Positions 16,542 through 25,364 of a DNA stretch of 34,158 nucleotides are shown here, piece by piece. The stretch covers positions 1 to 34,158 of the forward strand of contig JALFSW010000020.1 in NCBI GenBank assembly GCA_022779305.1, read 5' to 3'. The stretch is from Prevotella sp. (GTDB lineage Bacteria > Bacteroidota > Bacteroidia > Bacteroidales > Bacteroidaceae). Position numbers and translations under genes: made by a program. The number at the start of each line of letters is the position of its first letter. Position 1 is the first letter of the stretch. The notes beneath the pieces are model-generated. The model searched no databases and had not been told where the DNA came from. It saw only the letters and a list, made by a program, of their open reading frames with translations.

Positions 16542-17504
16542 ATGGACATTATCAAATTCAAACCGCAACTCAAACAAGTGCTGTGGGGTGGCGAAAAAAT
16601 TATTCCTTTTAAGCAACTTGATGATCATCTTTCACAGGTGGGCGAAAGTTGGGAAATCTCTGGTGTGAAGGGCAGTGAGAGCATTGCGACAACAACCGCC
16701 TATGAGGGGAAAGACATTAACAGCCTTGTGGCGCAATACCAAGCCGACCTCATTGGCGAAGAGAACTACGCACGTTTCGGTAACGAGTTTCCGTTGCTCA
16801 TCAAGTTTATCGATGCTCGCGACCAACTCTCTATTCAAGTGCATCCAGATGATGCAAAGGCACAGGCACGGGGCAAATCGAAGGGCAAGACAGAGATGTG
16901 GTATATCATGGAGAGCGAACCCGATGCTCGTTTGCGCAGCGGTCTTAAACAGGTTATCACGCCCGAAGAATATGCACACCTTGTTGATACCAACCAAATC
17001 ACTGGGGTATTGGCAGAATACAATGTGAAAGAGGGAGATGTGTTTTTCCTCCCTGCGGGGCGCATTCACTCGATAGGTACGGGTTGTTTTCTTGCCGAAA
17101 TTCAACAAACAAGCGACGTAACATATCGCATCTACGACTTCAAACGTCAAGATGCGCAAGGCAACTATCGCGAACTTCATACCGAAGAGGCTGCGGAATG
17201 TATCGACTACAGCGTCTTGCCCGACTATCGTACTGCCTATGAGGCACGAAAGAATGAAGGTGTGGAACTCGTGAGTTGTCCTTATTTCACCACATCGGTC
17301 TATGATCTTGATGAAGAGATGGTTCTGGACTATTCAGAACTCGATTCTTTCGTCATCCTCATTGCCCTCAAAGGCAGCGCCACAATCACCGACGAAACGG
17401 GCAAAGAAACCTCCCTGCGTGCTGGCGAAACGGTGCTTATTCCTGCAAAGAACACGCTGGTGAAAATTTCGGGTAATATAAAATTCCTTGAAACTTTTGT
17501 GTAA
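16542..17504 (+). CDS. manA: mannose-6-phosphate isomerase, class I
   Basis: Interconverts mannose-6-phosphate and fructose-6-phosphate in the cytoplasm. At 320 residues it is the short bacterial type I form. Zinc ligands are visible: Gln99 and His101 in LSIQVHPDDAKA, Glu118 in KTEMWY, His176 in PAGRIHSIG. The conserved Arg196 is in TYRIYDF. It is divergent from the putative mannan-utilisation operon and would channel released mannose into glycolysis after phosphorylation. It can also serve GDP-mannose synthesis. The ATG is at 16542, with MITE copy C ending 15 bp upstream. A palindromic repeat follows the stop codon. Confidence 0.94.
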   Translation: MDIIKFKPQLKQVLWGGEKIIPFKQLDDHLSQVGESWEISGVKGSESIATTTAYEGKDINSLVAQYQADLIGEENYARFGNEFPLLIKFIDARDQLSIQVHPDDAKAQARGKSKGKTEMWYIMESEPDARLRSGLKQVITPEEYAHLVDTNQITGVLAEYNVKEGDVFFLPAGRIHSIGTGCFLAEIQQTSDVTYRIYDFKRQDAQGNYRELHTEEAAECIDYSVLPDYRTAYEARKNEGVELVSCPYFTTSVYDLDEEMVLDYSELDSFVILIALKGSATITDETGKETSLRAGETVLIPAKNTLVKISGNIKFLETFV

Positions 17505-17546
17505 GTTTTTTTGTATTTTTCAGTCGAAAATCAAACATTCTACACT

Positions 17547-17617
17547 TGCATTGCAACTGAGCCTCATTGAGGGATGAAGTGAGGCTCAGTTGCAATGCAT
17601 TTGAGGCTTAGTTGCGA
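17547..17617. repeat. palindromic CAACTGAGSCTCA repeat, locus 2
   Basis: A perfect 20 bp stem: tgcattgcaactgagcctca (17547-17566) pairs with tgaggctcagttgcaatgca (17580-17599), with a 13-nt loop. A third unit, tttgaggcttagttgc, follows at 17600-17615. It lies about 40 bp after the manA stop. Confidence 0.8.
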
Positions 17618-17690
17618 AGTGTCTTAATTTTGGGTGAAATTCAGTAGACAAAAAAAACTTATTTCTTGTTATTATTACTTTGGATTTTCG

Positions 17691-17698
17691 TAATTTTG
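17691..17698 (+). promoter_or_regulatory. probable -7 box of the RNA methyltransferase gene
   Basis: TAATTTTG fits TAnnTTTG. CTTG at 17665-17668 is a possible -33 box with a slightly long 22 bp spacer. The expected start of transcription coincides with the GTG start codon at 17703. Confidence 0.45.
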
Positions 17699-17702
17699 TA
17701 GG

Positions 17703-18401
17703 GTGATTTCAAAGAATAAGATAAAACTCATTCGTTCCTTGGGAACAAAAAAGGGACGAGAAAAGCACGGACTTTTTGTGGCTGAAGGACTGAAAACCGT
17801 AGGCGATTTGTTAGCTGAAGGTTTTGAATTTGAGGAAATTATCGACGATATTTGCGATGTTCAGCAAGTTACGTTTCAGCAAACGCCACAACCTGCGCTG
17901 GGCGTTTTTCGCATCAAAGAATGGGCAATGCCCGAGGATGTAAGTGGGAAACTGGTTTTGGCACTCGATGATGTGCAAGACCCTGGCAATCTGGGAACAA
18001 TCATTCGTATTGCAGATTGGTTTGGTATCGAACACATTTTTTGCTCAAAAAACACGGTGGACTGTTGGAGTCCGAAAGTGGTGCAGGCAACGATGGGCAG
18101 CATTTCTCGTGTGGCAGTGCATTATGTTGACCTTGCTGCGTGGTTGCAATCATTGCCTGCAACGACGCCCATTTACGGAACATTGCTCAATGGAGAAAAT
18201 ATCTATGACGAGACACTAACCCCGGATGGCGTTATTGTGTTGGGCAACGAGGGAAAAGGTATTTCAGAGAAAGTGGAACGACTTGTAGGTCATCGCTTGT
18301 TCATTCCCACTTTCTGCACATCTGTGCACAAACCCGACTCGCTCAATGTAGCCATCGCCACATCCATCGTTTGTTCAGAGTTCCGAAGGCGAGGGAAATG
18401 A
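17703..18401 (+). CDS. SpoU/TrmH family RNA 2'-O-methyltransferase
   Basis: A 232-residue methyltransferase with a small N-terminal RNA-binding domain (about 1-80) and a C-terminal SPOUT knot. All three SpoU motifs are present: DPGNLGTIIR (93-102), VLGNEGKGI (179-187) and SLNVAIATSI (213-222). It uses S-adenosylmethionine to methylate a ribose in rRNA or tRNA. The exact target cannot be told from sequence. The frame is closed by a TAA at 17691 and the only plausible early start is GTG at 17703, with no ribosome binding site and a -7 box five bases before it, which suggests a leaderless message. Confidence 0.88.
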   Translation: MISKNKIKLIRSLGTKKGREKHGLFVAEGLKTVGDLLAEGFEFEEIIDDICDVQQVTFQQTPQPALGVFRIKEWAMPEDVSGKLVLALDDVQDPGNLGTIIRIADWFGIEHIFCSKNTVDCWSPKVVQATMGSISRVAVHYVDLAAWLQSLPATTPIYGTLLNGENIYDETLTPDGVIVLGNEGKGISEKVERLVGHRLFIPTFCTSVHKPDSLNVAIATSIVCSEFRRRGK

Positions 18402-18502
18402 GCCACCCCGTGGGGGAATAGTCATTATCACGGAAAAGAAGAGAAAAGTGCATTTAACTTTTTTTTTAGTTGCCTTTTTAATCGTATCTTTCCAAAAAAC
18501 AG

Positions 18503-18510
18503 TATCTTTG
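18503..18510 (+). promoter_or_regulatory. probable -7 box of the fur-purA-hisS operon
   Basis: TATCTTTG matches the -7 consensus. No clear -33 box is seen. The leader to the GTG at 18579 would be about 65 nt. Confidence 0.5.
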
Positions 18511-18578
18511 TAGGCAGGTTATGAGGAAAGACAATATAGGATTTCCGCATGTGCCTATAAAAATTTAATCAGTAAGAA

Positions 18579-19088
18579 GTGGCTACAAACATAGTCAAAA
18601 AAAAGGTTCAAGACATCTTAGACAAATATCTTGAGACCAATAATCATAGGAAAACCTCTGAGCGTTTTGCCATTCTGGACGCCATCTATGACATGGAGGG
18701 ACATTTCTCCTTAGAAGAATTGAGCCAACGAATGGAAGATCAAAACTTCAGAGTTTCGAGAGCAACGCTCTACAACACGATGCGGCTCTTCATAGAGTTG
18801 CGTCTTGTGGTGCGCCATCGTTTCATAGGGCAAACCATGTATGAAGCCTGTTTCAACAACGATGAACACATTCATCAAATCTGCACCGTCTGTGGTGAAG
18901 TGACCGAGATTGAGGCAGCAGGCATCACATCCGCCATTGAGGATACTAAGTTCAGGCGATTTAGAAAAGACGGATTTTCACTCTATATATATGGTGTATG
19001 CTCACGATGCCAAGCACGCATCTCGCGTCAGCTCAATAAAGTAAAACAACAGAAACAAGATAAATCGAATGAAAACAGGAAAAGTTGA
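18579..19088 (+). CDS. Fur family transcriptional regulator
   Basis: A 169-residue metal-responsive repressor of the Fur superfamily. The winged helix occupies about 10-85 (FSLEELSQRM, then VSRATLYNTMRLF). The dimerisation domain carries HIHQIC (97-102) and two CxxC pairs, Cys102/Cys105 and Cys141/Cys144, forming a structural zinc site. The C-terminal tail is long and Lys/Gln-rich. Whether it senses iron, zinc or peroxide cannot be decided here. The start is GTG at 18579; no ATG is available nearby. Its last 20 bases overlap the first codons of purA, so the two genes are probably translationally coupled. Confidence 0.88.
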   Translation: MATNIVKKKVQDILDKYLETNNHRKTSERFAILDAIYDMEGHFSLEELSQRMEDQNFRVSRATLYNTMRLFIELRLVVRHRFIGQTMYEACFNNDEHIHQICTVCGEVTEIEAAGITSAIEDTKFRRFRKDGFSLYIYGVCSRCQARISRQLNKVKQQKQDKSNENRKS

Positions 19089-20346
19089 TGTTCTTTTAGG
19101 GCTCCAGTGGGGCGACGAAGGAAAAGGTAAGATAGTCGACGTTCTCACGCCACGCTACGATGTTATCGCCCGCTTCCAAGGAGGTCCAAACGCAGGGCAC
19201 ACATTGGAGTTTGAAGGACTGAAATATGTCTTGCGCTCCATCCCGTCGGGCATCTTTCAAGGTGGAAAGGTGAACATCATCGGTAGTGGGGTGGTGCTTG
19301 CGCCAGACCTCTTTATGAATGAGGCTAAAGAACTGGAAAAGAGCGGTCATCCTTTGACAGAACGCCTCTATATCTCTAAAAAAGCACATCTGATTATGCC
19401 GACTCACCGCTTACTCGATCGTGCACAAGAAGCTGCGAAAGGTAAAGATCTTGTGGGCACTACGGGAAAGGGCATTGGTCCCACCTACACAGACAAGATA
19501 AGCCGCAATGGTTTGCGTGTGGGTGATATTTTGGAAGACTTCACAGAGAAATATGCAAAACACAAAGCTCGCCACATGGCAATGCTTACCGCCTTGGGGT
19601 GGAATAATTTCGAGGACTTTGAAGCAACAGAAGCCGAGTGGTTGAAAGGGATTGCGTATATGCGCAGCTTTAAATTTGTGGATTCTGAACATGAAATCAA
19701 TCGGATGCTCAAGGAAGAAAAAAGCTTGTTGTGTGAAGGTGCACAGGGAACGATGCTTGATGTAGACTTCGGTTCTTATCCCTTCGTTACCTCTTCCAAC
19801 ACGATTTCGGCAGGTGCTTGCACTGGTTTAGGCGTTGCGCCCAATCGTTTGGGTAACATTTACGGCATCATGAAAGCCTATTGCACACGTGTTGGTTCAG
19901 GTCCTTTCCCCACAGAACTTTTCGATGAAACAGGTGATAAGCTGCGAGATATTGGTCATGAATATGGCGCAGTAACTGGACGCGAACGTCGCTGTGGTTG
20001 GATCGATTTGGTGCAATTGCGCTATTCGATCATGGTCAATGGTGTAACAGAATTGATCATGATGAAAAGTGATGTGCTCGACACTTTTGCTGAAATCAAA
20101 GCATGTGTGGCATACGAATTGCCTGATGGCTCTCAGACAACCGAATTGCCTTATGATATTAGTAAGGTGCGCCCGGTCTACAAAACATTGAAGGGTTGGC
20201 AAACCGACATGACGAAGTTCACTTCCGAAGCACAATTCCCTACCGAGTTCGCTGCTTATGTGGACTTCCTCGAAACTTTCCTTGAAACAAGAATCAGCAT
20301 CATTTCTATCGGTCCAGATAGAGCACAAACCATAGAGCGTAAATAA
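19069..20346 (+). CDS. purA: adenylosuccinate synthase
   Basis: Catalyses the GTP-dependent joining of IMP and aspartate to adenylosuccinate, the first committed step of AMP synthesis. Its 425 residues are normal. Signature motifs are QWGDEGKGK near residue 15 with the catalytic Asp, GGPNAGHT near residue 40 with the catalytic His, and [13 protein letters not shown] near 135. The ATG at 19069 lies inside the 3' end of the Fur-family gene. hisS follows after 2 bp. Confidence 0.96.
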   Translation: MKTGKVDVLLGLQWGDEGKGKIVDVLTPRYDVIARFQGGPNAGHTLEFEGLKYVLRSIPSGIFQGGKVNIIGSGVVLAPDLFMNEAKELEKSGHPLTERLYISKKAHLIMPTHRLLDRAQEAAKGKDLVGTTGKGIGPTYTDKISRNGLRVGDILEDFTEKYAKHKARHMAMLTALGWNNFEDFEATEAEWLKGIAYMRSFKFVDSEHEINRMLKEEKSLLCEGAQGTMLDVDFGSYPFVTSSNTISAGACTGLGVAPNRLGNIYGIMKAYCTRVGSGPFPTELFDETGDKLRDIGHEYGAVTGRERRCGWIDLVQLRYSIMVNGVTELIMMKSDVLDTFAEIKACVAYELPDGSQTTELPYDISKVRPVYKTLKGWQTDMTKFTSEAQFPTEFAAYVDFLETFLETRISIISIGPDRAQTIERK

Positions 20347-20348
20347 AC

Positions 20349-21719
20349 ATGGCAAACAAACCATCAATCCCCAAAGGAACGCGCGATTTCGGTCCTATTG
20401 AAATGGCGAAACGCAACTACATATTCGATACGATAAAAGCGGTGTATGCCCTTTATGGTTTTCAACAAATCGAAACACCTGCCACAGAAACCCTACAAAC
20501 ACTCATGGGCAAATATGGCGAGGAGGGCGACAAGTTGCTTTTCAAAATACTCAACTCTGGCGACTATCTCAAAGGTATTACAGACGAGGAACTCACGGAA
20601 CGCAACACGCTGCGCTTACAAACCAAACTTTCGGAAAAAGGACTGCGCTATGACCTCACGGTTCCTTTCGCACGCTATGTGGTGATGCACAGAGAGGAAC
20701 TGCAATTGCCTTTCAAACGCTATCAGATACAACCTGTGTGGCGTGCTGATCGTCCACAGAAAGGTCGCTATCGTGAGTTCTATCAATGTGATGCAGATGT
20801 GGTAGGATCGGATTCGTTGCTCAATGAGGTGGAGCTGATGCAAATCATCGATACGGTGTTCACCAAGTTTGGCATACGTGTCCAGATTAAAATCAACAAT
20901 CGCAAGATACTCACGGGTATTGCAGAGGTCATTGGAGAGAAAGAGAAAATCGTGCAGATTACGACCGCTATTGATAAGTTAGACAAAATCGGTATCGACA
21001 ATGTGAATGCGGAACTCGAAAAAGAAGGACTTTCGCAGGAAGCCATCGACAAACTCCAACCCATCATTAACCTTTCGGGAAGGAATGAAGAAAAATTGGC
21101 CACCATCGAGAAAGTTTTGGCAGACAGTGAGGTAGGTGTTAAGGGCGTGGAGGAAACACGTTTCATTTTGGACGCATTGCAGCGCATTGGTCTCAACAAT
21201 GAAATGCAACTCGATTTGACGCTCGCTCGTGGATTGAACTATTACACTGGGGCTATCTTTGAGGTGAAAGCACTCGATGTTGCCATTGGTTCGATAACGG
21301 GTGGTGGTCGATATGACAACCTTACGGGTATTTTTGGGCTGCCAGGTTTGTCGGGTGTGGGTATCAGTTTTGGTGCAGATAGAATTTACGATGTACTGAA
21401 TGCGCTTGAACTCTATCCAGAAGACAGTATGCAAGGTACACAATTGCTCTTCATTAACTTTGGAGAAACAGAAACAAACTATATTCTTCCTATTGCCACC
21501 GAAGCTCGAAGGCACAACATTCGCACCGAAATCTATCCTGATGCGGTGAAGATGAAAAAGCAAATGAGCTATGCCAATGCGAAGAAAATTCCTTATGTGG
21601 TGCTTGCTGGAGAAAACGAAATGGCAGAAGGGAAGCTCACTTTGAAAGTGATGGAAACGGGCGAACAACTCCAACTCACACCAGAAGAATTGTTGAATAA
21701 AATCATTGGCAATCAATAG
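20349..21719 (+). CDS. hisS: histidyl-tRNA synthetase
   Basis: A class II aminoacyl-tRNA synthetase that charges tRNA-His. It has 456 residues. Motifs seen are motif 2 with [18 protein letters not shown], the histidine-binding [15 protein letters not shown], and a C-terminal anticodon-binding domain (about 360-456). A further stretch, [14 protein letters not shown], is also typical. It starts 2 bp after purA and is followed 36 bp later by the cyclophilin gene. Confidence 0.96.
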   Translation: MANKPSIPKGTRDFGPIEMAKRNYIFDTIKAVYALYGFQQIETPATETLQTLMGKYGEEGDKLLFKILNSGDYLKGITDEELTERNTLRLQTKLSEKGLRYDLTVPFARYVVMHREELQLPFKRYQIQPVWRADRPQKGRYREFYQCDADVVGSDSLLNEVELMQIIDTVFTKFGIRVQIKINNRKILTGIAEVIGEKEKIVQITTAIDKLDKIGIDNVNAELEKEGLSQEAIDKLQPIINLSGRNEEKLATIEKVLADSEVGVKGVEETRFILDALQRIGLNNEMQLDLTLARGLNYYTGAIFEVKALDVAIGSITGGGRYDNLTGIFGLPGLSGVGISFGADRIYDVLNALELYPEDSMQGTQLLFINFGETETNYILPIATEARRHNIRTEIYPDAVKMKKQMSYANAKKIPYVVLAGENEMAEGKLTLKVMETGEQLQLTPEELLNKIIGNQ

Positions 21720-21755
21720 ATTGTGTAATAGAAAAACAAAGAATGTGACGAAAGA

Positions 21756-22505
21756 ATGGCAACACGCATCAATATAAAAACATCTGAGGGCGACATCCTC
21801 ATCCAACTTTATGACGAAACGCCGCAACACAGAGACAATTTCCTGCGTTTGGCGCAAGAGGGATTTTATGATGGAACGCTTTTTCATCGTGTTATCAAGG
21901 ATTTTATGATACAAGGAGGTGACCCTGATAGCAAGAACGCACCACAGGGTAAACGCCTTGGTACGGGTGGAACAGACTATACCTTACCTGCCGAGTTTGT
22001 TTATCCACAATACTATCATAAACGAGGTGCTTTGTCGGCTGCGAGATTGGGTGACGAAATGAATCCCGATAAGCGCAGTAGCGGTTGTCAGTTCTACATT
22101 GTTTGGGGCAAGACCTATTCAGAAGGTGAACTCCGACAGTTAGAACGCCAGCTGGCGATGCAACATGAGCAGGATGTTTTCAACACACTCGCCCGCCAAC
22201 ACCACGACGAAATTATGGAATTGAGACGCAATCGCAATCGAACAGGGCTTCAGGCATTGCAAGAGCGTTTGATAGACGAAACAAAGGCGAAGGTAAAGGA
22301 GAAAGGTGGTATGAAATTCACATCCGAACAGGTAGCTGACTACACACAAATGGGTGGTACGCCTTTCCTCGACAACCAGTACACCGTCTTTGGCGAAGTG
22401 GTAAGCGGACTTGACATTGTGGAGAAAATACAAGCTGTTCCCACCTCAGCCGATGACCGTCCAAAGGACGATGTAGTGATGTTGGGAATGGAAATAATAG
22501 TATGA
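21756..22505 (+). CDS. cyclophilin-type peptidyl-prolyl cis-trans isomerase
   Basis: A 249-residue PPIase. The cyclophilin core is clear: FHRVIKDFMIQGGDP (43-57), with catalytic Arg45, and SSGCQFYIVWG (108-118). The closing strand FGEVVSGLDIVEKI is at 212-225. Between 121 and 196 an extra, highly charged helical segment interrupts the fold where bacterial cyclophilins have a short loop. There is no signal peptide, so it appears cytoplasmic, unlike many Gram-negative periplasmic cyclophilins. It sits in the purA-hisS run, 24 bp before the next gene. Confidence 0.9.
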   Translation: MATRINIKTSEGDILIQLYDETPQHRDNFLRLAQEGFYDGTLFHRVIKDFMIQGGDPDSKNAPQGKRLGTGGTDYTLPAEFVYPQYYHKRGALSAARLGDEMNPDKRSSGCQFYIVWGKTYSEGELRQLERQLAMQHEQDVFNTLARQHHDEIMELRRNRNRTGLQALQERLIDETKAKVKEKGGMKFTSEQVADYTQMGGTPFLDNQYTVFGEVVSGLDIVEKIQAVPTSADDRPKDDVVMLGMEIIV

Positions 22506-22529
22506 ATGGCTAACTGATAAGACAACCGA

Positions 22530-22904
22530 ATGGGAAGAAACAAGTTTTCGGCGCAAGAAGTCAAGGAAATTGGGCGATTGCTCGAACTCAAAAATGCTTC
22601 TAATCGTGCCAAACAAAAACTCATACGCCACGAATTGAGGGTGGAGTATGCGTTTAATATTTCTGATTTTAACGTTCCTGGGAAGGCTTTTGGAAGGGCA
22701 GAACTGGAAGAGGCAGTGAAGCGAGGGGCAATACACATCCTCGATGATCAAACCATTGAAACGATGAAAGCCAAATGGTTGCGTGACAAAGCACGTGATA
22801 AGGCAATTGAAGAAGCCACTGTCATTACTCAAGGGGAACAAACCGATTGGAAGGCGGCAATGCAGGAATGGGAAGAATGGGAAAAGACGCAAACCACGAA
22901 ATGA
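22530..22904 (+). CDS. small conserved-looking protein of unknown function
   Basis: A 124-residue, highly charged, predicted all-helical soluble protein. The N-terminal third is basic (KFSAQEVKEIGRLLELKN...NRAKQKLIRHELR) and could bind nucleic acid. The C-terminal third is acidic and Trp-rich (WKAAMQEWEEWEK). I do not recognise a named domain. It is the last gene of the fur-purA-hisS-PPIase run, 24 bp after the cyclophilin gene. The terminator hairpin overlaps its 3' end, which supports it as a real gene. Its function is unknown. Confidence 0.75.
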   Translation: MGRNKFSAQEVKEIGRLLELKNASNRAKQKLIRHELRVEYAFNISDFNVPGKAFGRAELEEAVKRGAIHILDDQTIETMKAKWLRDKARDKAIEEATVITQGEQTDWKAAMQEWEEWEKTQTTK

Positions 22905-22924
22905 TGTAGTGGTTTGCGTCTTTT
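22882..22924 (+). terminator. terminator of the fur-to-unknown operon
   Basis: aaaagacgcaaaccac (22882-22897) pairs perfectly with gtggtttgcgtctttt (22909-22924), followed by tgtttg. The left arm lies inside the last codons of the preceding gene. Confidence 0.88.
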
Positions 22925-22965
22925 TGTTTGATTGCTCATTCGCATATTAATAGAAATTGATTTAT

Positions 22966-23157
22966 CCCAAATCGGTCATTAGACCGTTAGAGTGTCCTTT
23001 TTCTTTTATTTTTAACTTCCCAACGGCTTGCATCTGCTTATCGGCTGCTTGTTCATCGTTTTCTCTTGAAGTAGCCCGCTACATCTGCGAAAAAACGCTA
23101 AACAATCTGCACAGATAATCAGACGCAATCCCTTTGGTCTCTAATGACCGACTTGGG
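22966..23157 (-). mobile_element. MITE-like interspersed element, copy D (192 bp)
   Basis: The ends are cccaaatcggtcattag (22966-22982) and ctaatgaccgacttggg (23141-23157). Exact 5-bp flanking repeats are tttat at 22961-22965 and 23158-23162. It is in the same window orientation as A and B. It holds a 14-codon frame (23056 to 23012) reading M-N-K-Q-P-I-S-R-C-K-P-L-G-S. Unlike A-C it lies between two convergent genes, downstream of both. Confidence 0.87.
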
Positions 23158-23207
23158 TTTATTGTTGAGCGAAAGAAACAGTTATACGTGGGAGGATAAT
23201 CGTTTTT

Positions 23208-25349
23208 TTACTGCATCCGTGACGCATTGGGGCGATATTCTCGGTATTCATCCGTTACGGATTGTCCACGATTGAGACGCAGTTTGAGCGAAATCTCAAA
23301 GACGGGACTTGGTGAGAAACTTGTGAGATGATAGCGATTGTTGAGGAAATAATTTGTCGTCACATCATTGTCATCGAACACATTATAGGTGCGTACCGAG
23401 AGAATGAGGTTTTTCTTTTGTAAAAAGGCATAAGAAGCCTCCAGCGACCAACCTGTATCCCACGCTGTCTCTATGAGTGTTTGCGATGTTCGAGGGGTGA
23501 AAGAACCATCAAGCAAAACCGAGAAGCGATCGGAGGGTGTATAATTGATGGAGGTTCCAAAGCTGTATTTCCAATAATGTGTAGGACGCTCGGTGGGCAA
23601 CGTGAAACCATTTAATGTTCGCATGACGCTGTTGTGGTATGCCCCGATGACGACTTGCCCCGTAAGTTTGCGTTGCAAAGCTGCAAAAGGCAGTGTGACA
23701 TTAACAGCAAATACCTTCCAATCTAAAATGTTGTAATACGATTGCAAGAGCATATTGTTCTCTTGCTTGTAAAGTGCACCTTGATAATCTTTCACAATAG
23801 AGTAGGATAGGTTAAGTTTGGCGTATTGAAAGAGCGTGTTATAAAGCAGCCAACGATAGGTGCGGGTAGGTTTGATATCTGGACGACCTTCAGAAACGAT
23901 GCTTTCATTGATAAATCGCCTACCCGGCAACATCTTTTCGTAATGTGGACGATTGATAAATGATTGAAAACCAGCCACAAGATTATAGTTCTTCGTGTTG
24001 TAATAGAAGAGCAATGAAGGGAAAACATTCGTGTATTGTTTCCGAATGGTTGCGCCATCGAGTTCATATTCGTAGTGTGTGTTTTCCAATCGTGCGCCTA
24101 CCCGAATGTTCATCTTGCTGGTTAGGCGATAGCGCATTTGCGCATAAAGACTCGTGAGCCATTCTGCCCCCGCAAAATCCAATTGCATGGGGTTGAGCAA
24201 AGCCAAGTGTTCAGTCTTGTCGGTGAGGCTGTTGCGTTCTATTCTTGTACCATAGGTGAAGAGCCATTGATCGAAGTTTGATGTGAAATCGGCTGAAAGA
24301 GCGTGCATCCATCCCCGCATACGGATATGGCTATTGCGATAAGGTGTTGTGCTTTGAGAGAAATAGTCGGTGTCTGCACTGCGTCCGCCGTAGGAAATGG
24401 CATAGCTCATTGATCCATTGAATGCTTTCTGACTTGCAGGAATGGTGTAGGTAGCCGATAGATTATAAAGATCGTCGTGCGTCTTTCCGCTTTCCCACCC
24501 AGCATTGCTGTTTGATTGCCAAGACGTTTTGGGACGACCATAGTCCGTATAGATAAATGTACCCAACCGCAGCGTTCTGTCTTTGTTGAGTTGATAGGTG
24601 AGCAATCCGTGATACGTAATGACATTTGTTCGTCCTTTCTTCAATAGGGTATTGCTGAAAATACGTTGCGAACCCAAGATGAGGCTATCGTTGCTTTCTG
24701 CATAAATTCTTTCGTTGGAATAGGCGAGGGTGTTGTGGAACAAAATGCGGTTTTTCTTCACCATATAAAAAAGATTACCACCCACGTCTTGCACCCCATC
24801 TGGATGATGGCTCACAAAGGCGTAGGGTTGAAAGGAAGAACCAAGCGGCGCATCCGACTTCATTTTTATATCGATCACGGCTTCGATGTTTGCCGCATAT
24901 TTTCCCGTATTAATATCGATCAGTTCCACGCTCGTTACCGCATTGGCAGGCAATGAGGAAAGAAAGGCTGCCAACGATTTTGCAGAGATGTTTTGTTTGA
25001 CCCCATTGATGAAGACAACGGCAGGTTTCCCGTTGAGCGTATATCCTTCATTTGATGTTTTCATAACCCCTGGCAGCTGTTTCAGAATGCGGTCGGTGTA
25101 GACATTTTCGGCATTGGCTATTTGACTGATGTCAACGATGGTGTTGCCGTCACGCTGATAGATCCATTCTGTGCGAACCACCACTTCCTCCATCATAACA
25201 TTGGGCAGTGTTGTCTTTGTGCTATCCGAGGGATCGGTACGCTGGTTTTTGAGGTTTTCGGTTTGTGCTTGAACGCTGCTGTTGCCCATGAAAAGGCAAA
25301 ACAGTGCGAGCAATGTAGCGATAGATTTTTTTTGTATCAATGGTTTCAT
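23208..25349 (-). CDS. TonB-receptor-like outer-membrane beta-barrel protein
   Basis: A 713-residue outer-membrane protein. A signal peptide (about 1-28, ending VQAQ) is followed by a TonB-box-like segment (EEVVVRTEWIYQ) and a plug domain (about 65-165, ILKQLPGVMKTSNEGYTLNG and VFINGVKQNIS). The long barrel resembles the Bacteroidota outer-membrane beta-barrel family rather than SusC, and there is no SusD partner. The substrate is unknown. It starts 15 bp after trmB on the same strand, so it is probably co-transcribed. MITE copy D lies 50 bp past its stop codon. Confidence 0.82.
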   Translation of the reverse strand: MKPLIQKKSIATLLALFCLFMGNSSVQAQTENLKNQRTDPSDSTKTTLPNVMMEEVVVRTEWIYQRDGNTIVDISQIANAENVYTDRILKQLPGVMKTSNEGYTLNGKPAVVFINGVKQNISAKSLAAFLSSLPANAVTSVELIDINTGKYAANIEAVIDIKMKSDAPLGSSFQPYAFVSHHPDGVQDVGGNLFYMVKKNRILFHNTLAYSNERIYAESNDSLILGSQRIFSNTLLKKGRTNVITYHGLLTYQLNKDRTLRLGTFIYTDYGRPKTSWQSNSNAGWESGKTHDDLYNLSATYTIPASQKAFNGSMSYAISYGGRSADTDYFSQSTTPYRNSHIRMRGWMHALSADFTSNFDQWLFTYGTRIERNSLTDKTEHLALLNPMQLDFAGAEWLTSLYAQMRYRLTSKMNIRVGARLENTHYEYELDGATIRKQYTNVFPSLLFYYNTKNYNLVAGFQSFINRPHYEKMLPGRRFINESIVSEGRPDIKPTRTYRWLLYNTLFQYAKLNLSYSIVKDYQGALYKQENNMLLQSYYNILDWKVFAVNVTLPFAALQRKLTGQVVIGAYHNSVMRTLNGFTLPTERPTHYWKYSFGTSINYTPSDRFSVLLDGSFTPRTSQTLIETAWDTGWSLEASYAFLQKKNLILSVRTYNVFDDNDVTTNYFLNNRYHLTSFSPSPVFEISLKLRLNRGQSVTDEYREYRPNASRMQ

Positions 25350-25364
25350 GATAGGGGGATTTGT

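Noticed and set aside
20979..21914. A 311-codon open frame antisense to hisS
   Set aside because: It is fully covered by the clear hisS and cyclophilin genes and has no recognisable domain or promoter, so it is a shadow frame.
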